DNA of 64,000 nucleotides from positions 1,135,446-1,199,445 of the forward strand of contig KB445800.1 of the NCBI GenBank assembly GCA_000320605.2. Direction: 5' to 3'. Source of the stretch: Gelatoporia subvermispora B (taxonomy: Eukaryota > Basidiomycota > Agaricomycetes > Polyporales > Gelatoporiaceae). Position 1 is the first letter of the stretch; each line of letters opens with the position of its first letter. Made by a program: the position numbers and the translations under genes. The notes below the pieces were generated by a model. It worked only from the letters and a program-made list of their open reading frames with translations, was not told the origin of the DNA and ran no database searches. Shown here in pieces: positions 1 to 12,575 of this stretch.

Positions 1-1072
<1,072 letters not shown>

Positions 1073-2609
1073 GTCTTCTTCCGGTCAAATGGGTCGTGAA
1101 ATCGATTCGTGAGCTCGTACGTCGCAAGCCGTTAGCCAGAGAACAAGGAGGTTTGGGGCGCTGTGACGGGTGCTATTTGGTGCGGACGAAAGAGGGTTCT
1201 AAGGGATCTCTTTCTGCAGATACGATGGTGAAAGAGAAAGAGTCGGTGGTCAGCCGGCTGCAGCACCGGAGAATGCGAAATTTGAGGATGCGAGCGTACA
1301 GATAACGAGCGTCGGATGATGTTACCCACCCGTGCAAGACCGCGCCACCATCCTCGGGCGGAATCTGGGGCGGAGTGGACTTGCGCCCTGTCGGAGTTTG
1401 AATGGTGGCTGCGCACGCCTCAGGACGCGCCGTGGGCTGGAGATGGTTTGTCGTCCCCAGTCATCTATATTTGACTAATGATAGCTTTCTTCCGTTCAAT
1501 ATCACCTTTGGAGCTCTACCTGATGTTGTAGATTGCATTTGTCAGAATTTAATGTCAGAGATTTTAATTTTAAGGGTCAATACTTTATATTTTCTAGCAC
1601 TTATAACTGCAATCCAAGCTTATATAGGTATTTAAAATGCCTCAAAATATATTAAATCTATATATCGAAATATTATACCCCACGTGAAACTTCTGACATT
1701 GCCATGCCACCCTCCTTATTGTGCAACTTGTCCGAACCCTGCAACTGAGCGGAGTGTCTATTTGTGCACAGCCTTAACCCAATTCCGTCTTTCGTCCAAT
1801 GGACGCCCGTCAAAACTCAAGGGCCTAGATCACACTCCATGGACCATAGGAGACCATAGGAGAGCAACGGGCTGCCTCGGATGATCCAGCTCTACGTGCC
1901 TTCACTTGTCTTCACGCCTTCTGTTCCATCGCGTATTGTCTTTTCGCTGCATCTGAGGCCTGGCCATGCCTCGGAGCGGCCGAGTTGCCACTCCTGTTCA
2001 CATAAGAAACGCCCTAGCGTCCAGATGCAGGAATGAGAAGCTGTCCACTGGCAGTTACCATGCAAGAATAGAGCACTCTTGACTCCTGTTGACAGATTCC
2101 CCACACCGTTTTCCCAGAACGCGTGAGCGTTACCTCCATGCTGCTCCATTCGTGCAGCTCTCAAGTCTCACCGGACACGCTTCTGCGGAGCCGTTCCGGG
2201 CGGGCGCATCTTGATTCGTACATGACGCAACCTTCGCGGTGATGATGATCTTCAGGTCGCTCGGCTAGTACTTCATCGATGCGCGACGCGTTCCCAATCG
2301 AGTTGCTCGTCGTCTATATCAAGTACACACCATCACGACATGGACCGCCGCGGGCACCTCGTTTGAGATCATGTGTCCATGAATTAAACGTACACGTCGT
2401 GCTATCGTATCTCATCACAGTCCTGGTCGTCCAGCCGGAGCCCACTAAACGATGGCCGGGTATCATATAAGTGCAAGGGAGCGTAAATGTGTACAATGCT
2501 AAGATACAGACCGCCACGGGGAAAGCGTGCAAGCCACAAGTACAGCTTGCGGAGATCGGGGTGCAGCAACGACAGCAGAATAGTCTACTATGGTACAAGT
2601 GTGTAAGTG
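1073..2609. other. Intergenic: PP1 promoter side and 3' flank of the PH-domain gene
   Basis: No open frame here resembles a protein. The notable part is an AT-rich block at about 1480-1680 in otherwise GC-balanced DNA. A short direct repeat of GACCATAGGA lies near 1840-1865. Confidence 0.6.
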
Positions 2610-5458
2610 TCATCGTGCATTGTTGGCAGCAGCTTGCACATCGGGACGTCGTGGTCTGCGACGTCTCCGTCTACAGGCGGGAACATGTAAGTGAGAGAAC
2701 AACAGCTCGTAAGGAGTCTCCGTACCTAGGAAACATAGGTCCCTTGGGCATTGGGCGTGCGTCCAGGTCCAGGGAAATGTTCGTTCCGGCTTGTATGCCC
2801 TATGACGAATAATGTCAAGTTCAAAGTCATGCCACCAGCGCAAGCGACTTTACCTCTATCCAATCGACAACGGCCGCAACATCGCGCGCTTGCAACAGGA
2901 ACTGCTCGCCCTCGAAACGCACACGTATAACATTCTTGCGTTTGGAGTAATCGCTCGCCAGCCCGCTCTCGGCATATTGCAGGCTGTACTGACGGGCAAG
3001 GTCCTTCGGGTCTGGCTCTGGCACCTCGGGCTGTTTTGACTGGGTGTTCGAGCTGTCCAGCTTGTCCGATTTATCCGACTTGTCGACCGAGGTCGGGTGG
3101 AACAACCTGGTCCGCGAGAACAACGACGTACCCTCGTGCGACGATGGCGACGTATTCGTCGACTGCGATGTGCGCGACGACTCCCCGAACGAAGGCGCGC
3201 TGCCAGACGAGTTCGACGCATCGTACGACCTCCGACTGTTGATCGCGCTATTGTTCGGGCGGGACCCGTCGTCCATGCTAAGACGCGATCGTGAATTCGC
3301 GCTTGTCGACGCCCCCAGTCGGCCAAGATCCCTGGAGCGCGACGGATGCAGCAGGCTCGAGGCGATGTGGAATCGCGAGCGCGACTGCGTTGGGCAATGG
3401 CCTTTCGACGCACCGTTCTCGGTTGGCGCTCTTGACTCCGGCGGTGGCTGCTCAACCATCGATGGCGACCTGCTCTCCTCCGCGATCTTCGCCGGAACAC
3501 TTTCATGCGCGCCGTCCCGCGTGCGGATCGCCGAGACGCGGATGCCCGACGCGGTGACCGCGTTGCTGCTCGTAGTCGTGATGTCGCCCACGCCGACCTT
3601 ATTCTCCCACCACTCCTCGATCGCGCTCACGCCCGCCGCGCCCGGCGGACACTTGTACACCCGGAACGCGGTCCCCTCCAGCACGCACAGCGCGCGGCGC
3701 CACTTCCTGTCCTTCGCCATCACGCCCGGCGCGGTGAACTCCATCTTCCGCGGCAGGATCGCTTTCAGGTAGATCGAATTTGAATATGGGGGCAACACCT
3801 CACGGCCTTCTTCCTCTCTGGGCTGGATAACGGGGCCTCGTCGCGGGTGGAACGAGGGGTACGGTGGTGGATCTGAAGAAGCTTGGTACGTCGGTAGAGA
3901 GCGCTGCCGCCGCAGCGTCGGGGACGCAGGCATCTCGTCTTCCGAGGGTTCCAGTCGCGGTGACCGCAGCCCAGCGTCCGGGGCAGCAGGCGGCAGGCCC
4001 TGCTTGCGATAGCTCTGGATGTCCGCCGCATTGACGAGGGGCGAAGCGATCTTGTCCTTGCCCTTGCGCGAGACAGACAAGAGGTCCACCATACTCCGCG
4101 ATGCATGGTGGTACATCCCCGGGCGCGGCGAGCCATCAGGCTTTGGCGAGAGCCCCGCGGGGATCTTCCCGCCTAAGACAGGCGTCCTGGAGAGGAAGTC
4201 GGTCGGACGCGGAGTCCGACTTGGGGACTGGCTGCGAGGCGCGCCGGCGTCCTTCACGGTGAAGTAGTCGGGTGACGCGCCCGCACGCGATGGTGGCGGC
4301 GGCTGAACCGCTGCAGCTGCAGCCGATGTGGAGCTGCCCACGTTCACGAACGACACGCTCCCCCGCGTGAGGCGCGGTTGCCGCGACTCCTGTGGTTCGG
4401 AGCCGGGAGACGACATGTCGGATATCTCCTCCCCGTCCTCATCGTCGCTCGCCGCGCCGCCGCGCCCATCTGCCTCGTGGTCGTGGTCCATAAATTCGTC
4501 GCCGTCACCGTCTTCATCGTCTGAGTCGCCCAGCATCGCGTTCTCGTGGTCCGCGTCCTGATACGCGTCACTCGGACCCTCCATCGGGAGCGCCGGGATG
4601 CTTCGCAAAGGCGCCCCCAGACGCGGCGGGCGCTGGAGAGGCGCCGGCGTGGGTGGCGGAAGCGTCGGGAGATTTAGGAGGGGCATTGGCGGGTGTCGTG
4701 GTACAATGGAGGGTGTGAGGCGGGCACTCCCTTGTGTAGTGTATTGGGCCATCATCGGAGGGGGGAGGGTAGCAAGCCGAGGGGCCAGCTCCCTTCGGCC
4801 AGACATGCCCGAGGATGGCCCTGTCTGCTGTACAACGTTGTCCGGGGAAGAAGAACTTGTCACTATGGGAGAGGCATTTGCTTGACCAGGTCGTTTGCGA
4901 GTGAAAGCCTCTTGAATCAGTGGGTATGTCCACGGCGGCTCTGCGGAGGGTGGGAGACCTTCTGGCGCTCTCTGAGCGGTCCCGTTCGAGCGCCGCGAGT
5001 CAGCTTGGTTTGAAGGTCCGGGTTGGTCGGTGATGAGAGGTTTGTGTTGAGGCGAGGGACGCGACGTGGAAAATTGGGACGTGCCATTCGTAGGTGCATT
5101 GCTGGTCGAATGCCGTTGTGGTGTGGGGGAGCCCGACTCTGCGTCATCGCTCTCGACTGTGCGCGGCTGTGACCCCGAGCGCATGTGAAGTACCGTGTGC
5201 GACATGTAGGGCTTGGGGCCGACGTCCATTGAACGCGAACTGCGCATGTACACCCCACCGACCTCCCCGCTCTCGCTCTTCCGACGGAGTGCGAACTTCT
5301 TGAGGAAATGGCTCGTGCGCACCTAGGAGACGTTTTGGCCAGTGCTACAGGCGACAGAGTTCGGGGTGACGCACCAGAAAATGCGATGATTTCGTCTCTG
5401 CGCGTGACTGCGCTCGCGGCCGCTCCTCGACCACGGTTGTCGCGCTAGTCGTTAACAT
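2610..5458 (-). CDS. Large disordered protein with a split PH domain
   Basis: Four exons (5458-5375, 5322-2854, 2799-2726, 2670-2610) give 895 residues. Exon 1 encodes [19 protein letters not shown] and is joined by a 52-nt intron. The long open frame appears to start at a GTG at 5322, but that site is really a CTAG splice acceptor. Residues 1 to about 520 are low-complexity, rich in Ser/Pro/Arg with an acidic Asp/Glu stretch. A PH-like first half ([30 protein letters not shown]) is followed by about 200 disordered residues and then the PH C-terminal half ([28 protein letters not shown]). The protein ends in an RRRRRR-containing basic tail. A membrane- or scaffold-associated signalling role is inferred from the PH fold only. 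Pieces of this layout recur in basidiomycete PH proteins of unknown function. Confidence 0.85.
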
Positions 5459-8400
5459 GTGGAAATGCCGCAGATGGGGGGCCTGAGATCAGCGTTATGA
5501 CGCCGCCCAATCGTCAGACTTGTTGGATCGTAGTAAACGTTACACCGAGTCGCTCTCGGCAAAAAATCAAAGACTGGGAGGGGAAGAACATGGTCAGAAC
5601 CAAAATCCAGACTGTATCGAAAATATCAAAACTGACGGGTGGGGGCAGAGTGGAGAGGGGAGCTGAGCGCCTGCGATCGCAGCACGTACTTTCTAATTAT
5701 AACCTGCGGGACAACTCTCTCCGGCTGCTGAGGCCATGAGGCTGTCTGCGTCCCAGCAAGTTCCAGCAGGACCAGGCGAGTATCTCTCGGGCGGGCAGGC
5801 GAGCAGAGGCGGTCGGAATCGGGAGGCGTGGCGAGGTGATAGAAGCAGGCTTTACGAAGTTCTGAGTCGCGGTTGTAACCGGTTTCAATCAGCTTGAAGT
5901 CACGTTTACCGTATTTATAAGCGCGCTTTGAACAAAGTTAGCATGCCTCCAACATGATCGACCTCCCTCCTCTCCACTATCCTCCACTCCAGGGCCCCCG
6001 GCGTGATGCATGATGCTACAGGCAGGCAAACGATGACAGAGGTGCCTGCACATAGGATCCTAGCGCACGCTCTGACTGCGGATTCTGGCACACAGCAATC
6101 CGAGCTACATTACGGGCCCTGGGCGGCACGAACACGTTCTGGCCCGCTCTCAACTGGCTCATCGTGATTTCGGCGCCGATCTATGATGTAATTGAAGGAC
6201 TCTGCTATGGTCTATGCTGCCTGCAAGTTGGTCGGGCCCGACAATGTCAACTCTGTATCATCCGAGTTCTTTGTGTCCGAAATCGCACCGCTGGCTGTGT
6301 CCCAACGTGGTGTGCTGCGCAAGTGTTCTCCGTCGAAACGTTTCATGGCGTGCGTACGACGCCCCCGAGCCACACCACGCCCGAGGGCCCGAGCGTAAGC
6401 AGGATGTTGACATGCTGCTTCTCGTATCGTCTTCAAGGGTCGCACGACATGTGAAACTTGGACTGGACGCAATGTCCAGACGCCCGCTCAGTACCACCAT
6501 TCACGGCGTGCTAGGCTTTGTGTTCCTCGCCTCATTAATGCGTCCTGTGCAAGTCTTCTGAGCTCCGGTATGCCAAGCACGAGCTCGTGTATGTTACGAC
6601 ACTTCACTGGCGGATAAGACCGCCTTCCCTACATTCACTTCACGGATCCCTTGCGGCCGAGGTGTGCTACGGCCCTAGAGTAAATTGCGCGCGCATGTGC
6701 CTCGCACTTTTCGTCGGAATCGTAGCGCCAGCGCGCACTTCACCCTGCAAACATCTTACAGCATGCCCTTAGGCGTCGGGTCTCAGACGACACAATTTGG
6801 ACAACACGCATTGTACATTCACCAGCGCAGCCATGAGCGTCATGGGCTCCTACGAGTCCGACTCAATGATCACATAGGCTACGCCAGCAGCCATAACTCA
6901 GCTTGTTGATCGAGAAATCCGGCAGCAGTAGTATCGCATAGAATCTTTTGATGCCGAAACGAGTCAACGCGAATTATATGAAAGGCACGCACTGGTTCAT
7001 CTATGACTCTGTAATGGGCAGCTCCGATCGCGCCGTGTGGCATACGCATCCGCTAGCATATATCTCAGAAATACAACATTCAGCAGAACCATTTATCGAC
7101 CGTACCCAACGTTCCAAGTTAGGAAAGTGACTTCCTGAAGTAGGCAAGTTTCATTCCTTTCGTCATTGTCAAAGGCGCATCTGCGTCATCTGACGGCTAT
7201 GACATCACTGTGTCCGGGACTTGCACAGAAGCGCGACACTTTTTTGTCGATCGAGGGGACGGACATGCGTACATATATAATACGAGCAAACTCATATCCA
7301 TGCTTCGTCTCTTTTCTCCATGACCCTCGCTCTTAGCTCGCAATTCGATCTAGAAATTTACTGCACTCGCCCTTCCAAGTACGTGCTCCCAAGTCAGAAC
7401 CCTATCTGATTCGGCCGTCGTTGCATTGGATTCTTCATATATGAACATCCTGACCTATAGGGATGACATGACTGGCGACAGTCGTTATTCGACAGGCACT
7501 GTCTACTACCAGCTAAGCAGCAGTGTCGCGCTGGAGGCTGTTCATAGCCTACCGCTTGATGCGCCCAGGGTGACAAGTATAGCATCACTGCGTATGTCTC
7601 CTGGAAGACATTGACTTGAAGTGGCATGACGGATAGTACGGATATGCATCTCGAAAAGCGCAGAGGTGTCACGCATTCAGCCACATGAAAGGCGTGAGCC
7701 CCGTGGTTGTAACTTGTCACTGCGAAAGCGTCCGATCATTCAAGTTCAGATGCAAAGATGCAAGGTAAGACAGAACAGCATGATATTCGTTGCCATTTGA
7801 ATGGTTGCGATAATATCCGCTGACAGCGGGCAGATTTTGGATAGTCCGTCGGGATGAGTCGGTGTATTTTCGTGCTGGGATCGGCGCGAACTACAGCGCA
7901 GAGCCGGCGTTTATGGCGAAAAGTGACATCAACAAGAGGCCGCGGCTCGATCGTGATTCGTCCGTGAAGCGCGGGAAAGACACGCGTGACCGGAGGCGGC
8001 CAATCGCAACCCGTCGCGTATGTTGGCGCGCGTTGAGCGGTCTAGACCGGTGTGTCAATTCACTCGAAACGGTCGATGTTCCTGAGCAGGAATTTGGCAG
8101 CGCGGACGTCCGGCGTCGACGCATCTCGCCCTCGTTCTCGCGCTGCTCTGCTCCTACTTATAGGTTTCACGGCCAGTCGTACGTGAGCTCTTTCCCCCCC
8201 TCTCAGGCCGTTCTTGTTCGTTGCATTGACCGCGCCCGGGCCACAGGATCGCCATTCGCTGCAAACGTAGGCTTTGAATAGGCGTTACTCACACCTCACG
8301 GGCCCGTCGTTCTTTTCTCACCACTTTCCTTTCAGTGCTCAGTGCTCCTCTCCACATCGGTTGGTTCGTTCCCGTGCTCGTTGATTCAGTTCATCTAACA

Positions 8401-8700
8401 CGGCTTCCCTTGTTCCCTCAACAGTCGTGTTCTGTTCCGGTATCAGTTTCAGCCACCCAAGGCGCTCAGGCACGCTTTTCTAGCTTTCTGCTGTTTTCGT
8501 GTCGGCCTCCCTGTCCCTGGAGTGCACTCAGGCGATTATACGGCCTTAACACTCGCCTCGCCCCGCCTGTACTGCTGCCGGATTGCGCCCATAGCACTCT
8601 TTGAGGCCTTCATTGGCTTACAACTGCGCTTTCCACTCCTTGCATCTGTCACTCTTTTCGCCTCAGCAGTGCTTAATCCTCACGGCCTCTCACGTCGTAA
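5459..8700. other. 3.2 kb without a supportable gene; pyrimidine-rich leader at its right end
   Basis: Only short open frames without recognisable composition occur, all under about 140 codons. The last 400 bases (about 8281-8700) are strongly T/C-rich on the + strand. That fits a core promoter and 5' leader of the gene starting at 8701. No TATA box, repeats or transposase remnants were recognised. Confidence 0.55.
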
Positions 8701-10224
8701 ATGTTCACTCCGCCGCCTTCCCCTGCGCCGCCTGAGGTATCACAGAAGCAGTCCTGCACGGTACCCTTGTCAAGTTTATCATCCTACGTCAAAGACGACG
8801 TGTTCCTGTCCCCAACCTCGTCGAGCGGTCCTTCCTCTTCCTGGTTGCGTAGCTCTTTTTCGCATCTACCTCAGACTCCCTTGCGGGAGACACCCTCGCC
8901 ACCTCCGCCGTGTAGCGAGCAGCTACATGCTCGTTCGGTCGAGTCGAAGAAGCGCACAGGGCGGCGGACACGATGGACAATCTTGCTCGTGCCCGCCATA
9001 CTCATCTTTATCACTGCGAGCACGCGCTACCTCTCGCACCCAGCAGCCCTCGACGCATTATCACCGGACTACGCTGCAGAAGACTGGCAGACGTGGACAG
9101 CGGCGCTGCAAGACTGGCGTCCCCATAAACGGCATCCGTTTCCGCAGGGATCCGGGGAAGAACCCGCCACAAACCCCATCGTGTTCCCGTCTGGCGTCGG
9201 TCCAGGTGTATCAACTGCCTCGACTGTAATCTCAACGCCATCGCTGTCTGTTGACCCGTCAGTGGCGTCGTCAGTGTCGCCGGCGGCGCCGTCATCTAGT
9301 GCTACCGACGGGCCAACCCCGACCATTCCTATGACACCACCTGTATTGCCTACGCCATTCCCCCAGCCGCTGGACACCATCATCTCGCAAAATTTCTCCT
9401 CAGAAGGATGCCTCGACTTCTTCACAAACATGACCCAAACTGGTCCCTTCCTGACGTGTCGGCCGTTTTCGTTGCTACTACAATTATCGTCGGCTTTCAT
9501 CAATGTTAGTTGATTCAGTGGCCTTTCATCTTCCAATCTCTGTGTCGTTCAGATTTCTGTTCTTGATCTCACATCTTTTCTTTCCGAAGCAGGCACAGAC
9601 GAATATTTCGCTCTTGAACACAATCGTATGGGGCACGTGCAATACAGATCCTACAATGGATGAGTGTATTGCAAATATGGAATGGTTCGCGACTGCGCTG
9701 CAGCAGGAGTGCACAACGGAGCTTAAGGGCAATTATGCTACTGTCGTCAACACGTTGATGGGTGTGTCTATCTTTCGATATAAAGTTTGGTCGCATCTGA
9801 CAGATTTCCCACAGGCTTGCAGAGCTATTCTGTTCTTCGTCAAGCGGCATGTGCCCCGGACCCCGTGACAAATGGTACCACGTACTGCTACATCTCGGCC
9901 ATGCTCAGCTCGTCACGCGCCGATGCGTACTATTACACCTTGCCCTTGGACATCGCGCTCCCGAACAATAGCATCCCGTCGTGCTCGACATGCACGCAGA
10001 ACCTGATGGACCTCTATGTGCTCCAGGGCACAAATAACACAGGGCTGGAGAAGACGTACGACGCTGCGGCCGCGATTACGGACAACAAGTGCGGCGGAGG
10101 ATTTGCGAAGCAAGCGCAGTTCAATACGACGAGCTCAAGCAGTGCATCGCGAAACACGGGGATCAAGACGTGCTGGATGCTCGCGAGCATCCTCGCCATC
10201 ATCACGGCCGTCGCATCGGCATGA
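8701..10224 (+). CDS. DUF7729-type fungal cell-surface protein
   Basis: Exons 8701-9504, 9593-9761 and 9815-10224 encode 460 residues. Residues 1-90 are Pro/Ser-rich and presumably cytosolic. A basic stretch (KKRTGRRTRW) precedes a single hydrophobic segment at about 92-107, followed by a Ser/Thr/Pro-rich linker that looks O-glycosylated. The C-terminal domain carries the spaced cysteines and motifs SEGCLDFFTNMTQTGPF, TIVWGTCNTDPTMDECIANM and PSCSTCTQNLMDLY, a pattern I associate with DUF7729. A terminal hydrophobic run (WMLASILAIITAVASA) could be a GPI-anchor signal. Function is unknown; surface location is inferred. Both introns are canonical (88 and 53 nt) and restore the conserved INAQTN and LMGLQSY junctions. 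Confidence 0.85.
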
Positions 10225-10826
10225 TCTCAGTGCCGCCAAATTAACGTCTGTGATGGACGATGGCTGTTTATGTACGACACGACACGGGACACTTGCCTCT
10301 GGGCACACACGCATTCCATAATATACCCCATCCCCTAGACTCTGATTCCGGCACATATTGCGCATCCTTGCTCATGACTGCTTTCAACTTTCTTTGGGCT
10401 CGGGCCACCGGATGTTCTAGCGGTGCATATATATATATTCACGCGTACTGTATTTTGTTGTAGACAGTGTAGACCCCCCGCGCCTACGCGCGTAAATCAT
10501 GTTGTTTGTGCACATGCCCACTTTACCTACGTCCGACACATGCTCCCCGCTAGACATCAGGTTGCAAATAGACTTTCGACGCCGAGGAGATGTTCCCAGG
10601 GAGCGTGGGCGAGGGGGACGGGTTTGCCCTTTTTGTTGCATGTCGGAGCATTCAGGCTGACAGGCGCCCGCTGCGCATTCGGTGAACTCACAGGCGGCTG
10701 CTGCGGGGCGCAAGCCACCAGCACTCCTCCGCTTCTATTTATCACGTTCACTCACGGGTAGCAGGTCTACTCGCATACTCGTCTTTTCTCAACTTCAGTC
10801 CGTTGTTTCGTCATCTGTAGTTACAT
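10225..10826. other. Intergenic between DUF7729 and DUF1769 genes
   Basis: No gene seen. A run of alternating TA lies near 10427-10438. Its 390-nt distance from the next ATG makes a core-promoter role unlikely. Confidence 0.5.
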
Positions 10827-11796
10827 ATGCCTCGTCTACGCGTGCTAGCTGGTCCGTCTGCGACCGACCTGGTGCCTATAGAAGTGAATTCAGGCAGGCC
10901 GCTCAATCTCAAGTCGGATGCATTCGAGGGACAAGTTGCAGTCTTCATCAAGGGCTTCGCAGACGCCGACGGCAATGTGGGCGACAGCCCGTACTTCGAA
11001 CAGGAGGAGCGCAAGGGCGTGACATGGAGCATCCAGGTGCAAGGTACGGGCTATAGCGTCCGCAAACGCCGGGGGCTAGGCTCACAACGTTGCTTGTGAT
11101 ATCCACCAGGGCGGTTCCTCCGAAGATACACTGCGGACGATGTGATGTTTGGCAACATCTTCGAGCGGCCGCTGAAGCTCCCGTGGGGCTTCAGCGCCGC
11201 GCTCAAATTCATGCGGTGCGTTCGAGCTGCATCTTACAGCGCATCAGACCGCTGACTGGTGACCTGGTGCATACAGATTCATAGACCCGACGCTGGAGCA
11301 GGACCTCGCGTCGAAGTCCAAGCCGTGGGCGTTGTCCCCGCTCATCTCGACGATGCCGCACTTCCAGCACAAGCGCGTCGCACCGTCCAGGCCACTCCCG
11401 CCCTTCCCGCCGCGGCGACCTGTCGGCGACGACACCTCCGAGCTCCGCCTCGCGGACGAAGACCGCGCGGGCGCCGCGAAGGCTAAGGGCAAGCGCCGCA
11501 CGGTCTTCCAGAGCGCGGCACGCCGCCAGGAAGTCGTCTTTGGCCCCGAGGACCTCGTCACGGCGGACTTTTGCTACGATTACCTGGAGTTCTCCCCCAA
11601 AGGAATTGTGCTCAGGTTGCCGGGCGGCATTACGATTGATATGCTCAAGTACTGGGACGGCCAGCCGGTACGGTTTGTGTGCTGCGAGCGCAAGAGAGGG
11701 ACGGGTGGCGAGCCGTGGGGGCGGGTTTTGTTTTGTGTCGCGATCGAGGTGGCGGAGGAGGAAGCGGGGGAGAAGGTAGAGGGCGAGGTGGACTGA
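10827..11796 (+). CDS. DUF1769 family protein
   Basis: Three exons (10827-11043, 11110-11215, 11277-11796) encode 280 residues. The opening PRLRVLAGPSATDLVPIEV, the block DAFEGQVAVFIKGF, the junction VTWSIQVQGRFLR made by the first intron, FERPLKLPWGFSAAL, and FIDPTLEQDL made by the second intron are the hallmarks of this conserved fungal family. The later DFCYDYLEFSP and LRLPGGITIDMLKYWDGQP fit its C-terminal half. No signal peptide or membrane segment is visible, so it is probably cytosolic. The biochemical role is unknown. A 237-codon antisense frame across exon 3 is a GC-driven shadow. Confidence 0.9.
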
Positions 11797-12094
11797 GTGG
11801 GCTGCGGCTGTAGACTTGGATTTGAGACTGGTATTTCTCCACCTTGTGTATTCACCCTGTACAAGCACCTGATAGAGACGGACGGGCATAGATTGTAATA
11901 CTATTCGGGTCGGATGGAACACAATCTCGAAGGAGTTTTGCCAGCACTACGACCGTCTATGCGTCGACAGTCCATTTTGGTTTCGATCAAACTGGTGGCA
12001 CCATTCATGATCCTCGTGTCCCAAAGCACTCCGAACGGACCGTCGCAGACGTTCGGCACCTTCTATGCGCCCGGGGATGAGGAGACGCGGGCGG

Positions 12095-12103
12095 TCAGGT
12101 GAT
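12095..12103 (+). promoter_or_regulatory. TCAGGTGAT element, xylanase copy 1
   Basis: Nine bases shared with the longer conserved block upstream of xylanase copies 2 and 3, here about 480 nt before the ATG. Copy 1 lacks the adjoining CCGCCACA half, so chance is possible. Confidence 0.3.
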
Positions 12104-12516
12104 TGTAACTGACCTTCCGGGCAGCATTTCAAAATTACGGCCGCCTTGACCCATCAGGCGCTCGGACGCTATAGTGCGCCTTGCATGCGCTCCATGACTT
12201 CCTGGCCGACCTTTGATCTCGCCTGCACCACCACTACGGCACCGTCCAGGCCATGAAGTCTACTGCGACGGCCACAGGACGGCCGAGTAGAATTGGGCTC
12301 TCGACATAGCGGGCCGCCGGCAGGAGGGCAGATCATGCGAATGGTCTTCTGAGGGCCCTGCTCATGGCGGCGAACTTCTGTCCTGCGCTGCTGGTCATCG
12401 GCCACGAACGTTGTGGATGCATTCGTCGCTCTGCGCTGTGCATCTGACCACCTTCTCTTCTGCTCTGCTTGCAGCGATGATTCTCCGCGGGGTGCTTGCT
12501 CCTGCTACGTGGTTAT

Positions 12517-12522
12517 TATAAG
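12517..12522 (+). promoter_or_regulatory. TATA-like box, xylanase copy 1
   Basis: TATAAG 59 nt upstream of the ATG at 12576, the same arrangement as at copies 2 and 3. Confidence 0.5.
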
Positions 12523-12575
12523 GACCTCTTCTATGTTCCAGCAAGCTCTCGGTGCTTAGCCAGTGTCCGAACACG

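Larger units (their letters stand above)
11797..12575. other. Intergenic: promoter of xylanase copy 1
   Basis: Contains a TCAGGTGAT element (12095-12103) also found upstream of the two other xylanases, and a TATA-like box at 12517-12522, 59 nt before the ATG. No protein-coding potential was recognised. Confidence 0.6.

Noticed and set aside
5320..5322. GTG at 5322 as the start of the PH-domain protein
   Set aside because: It is preceded by a CTAG acceptor, and a canonical upstream exon with an ATG at 5458 joins in frame.
8522..9229. 235-codon + strand frame overlapping the DUF7729 gene
   Set aside because: Out of frame with the conserved protein, runs into the pyrimidine-rich leader, and has no recognisable features.
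11209..11922. 237-codon minus-strand frame
   Set aside because: Antisense shadow of the DUF1769 gene.
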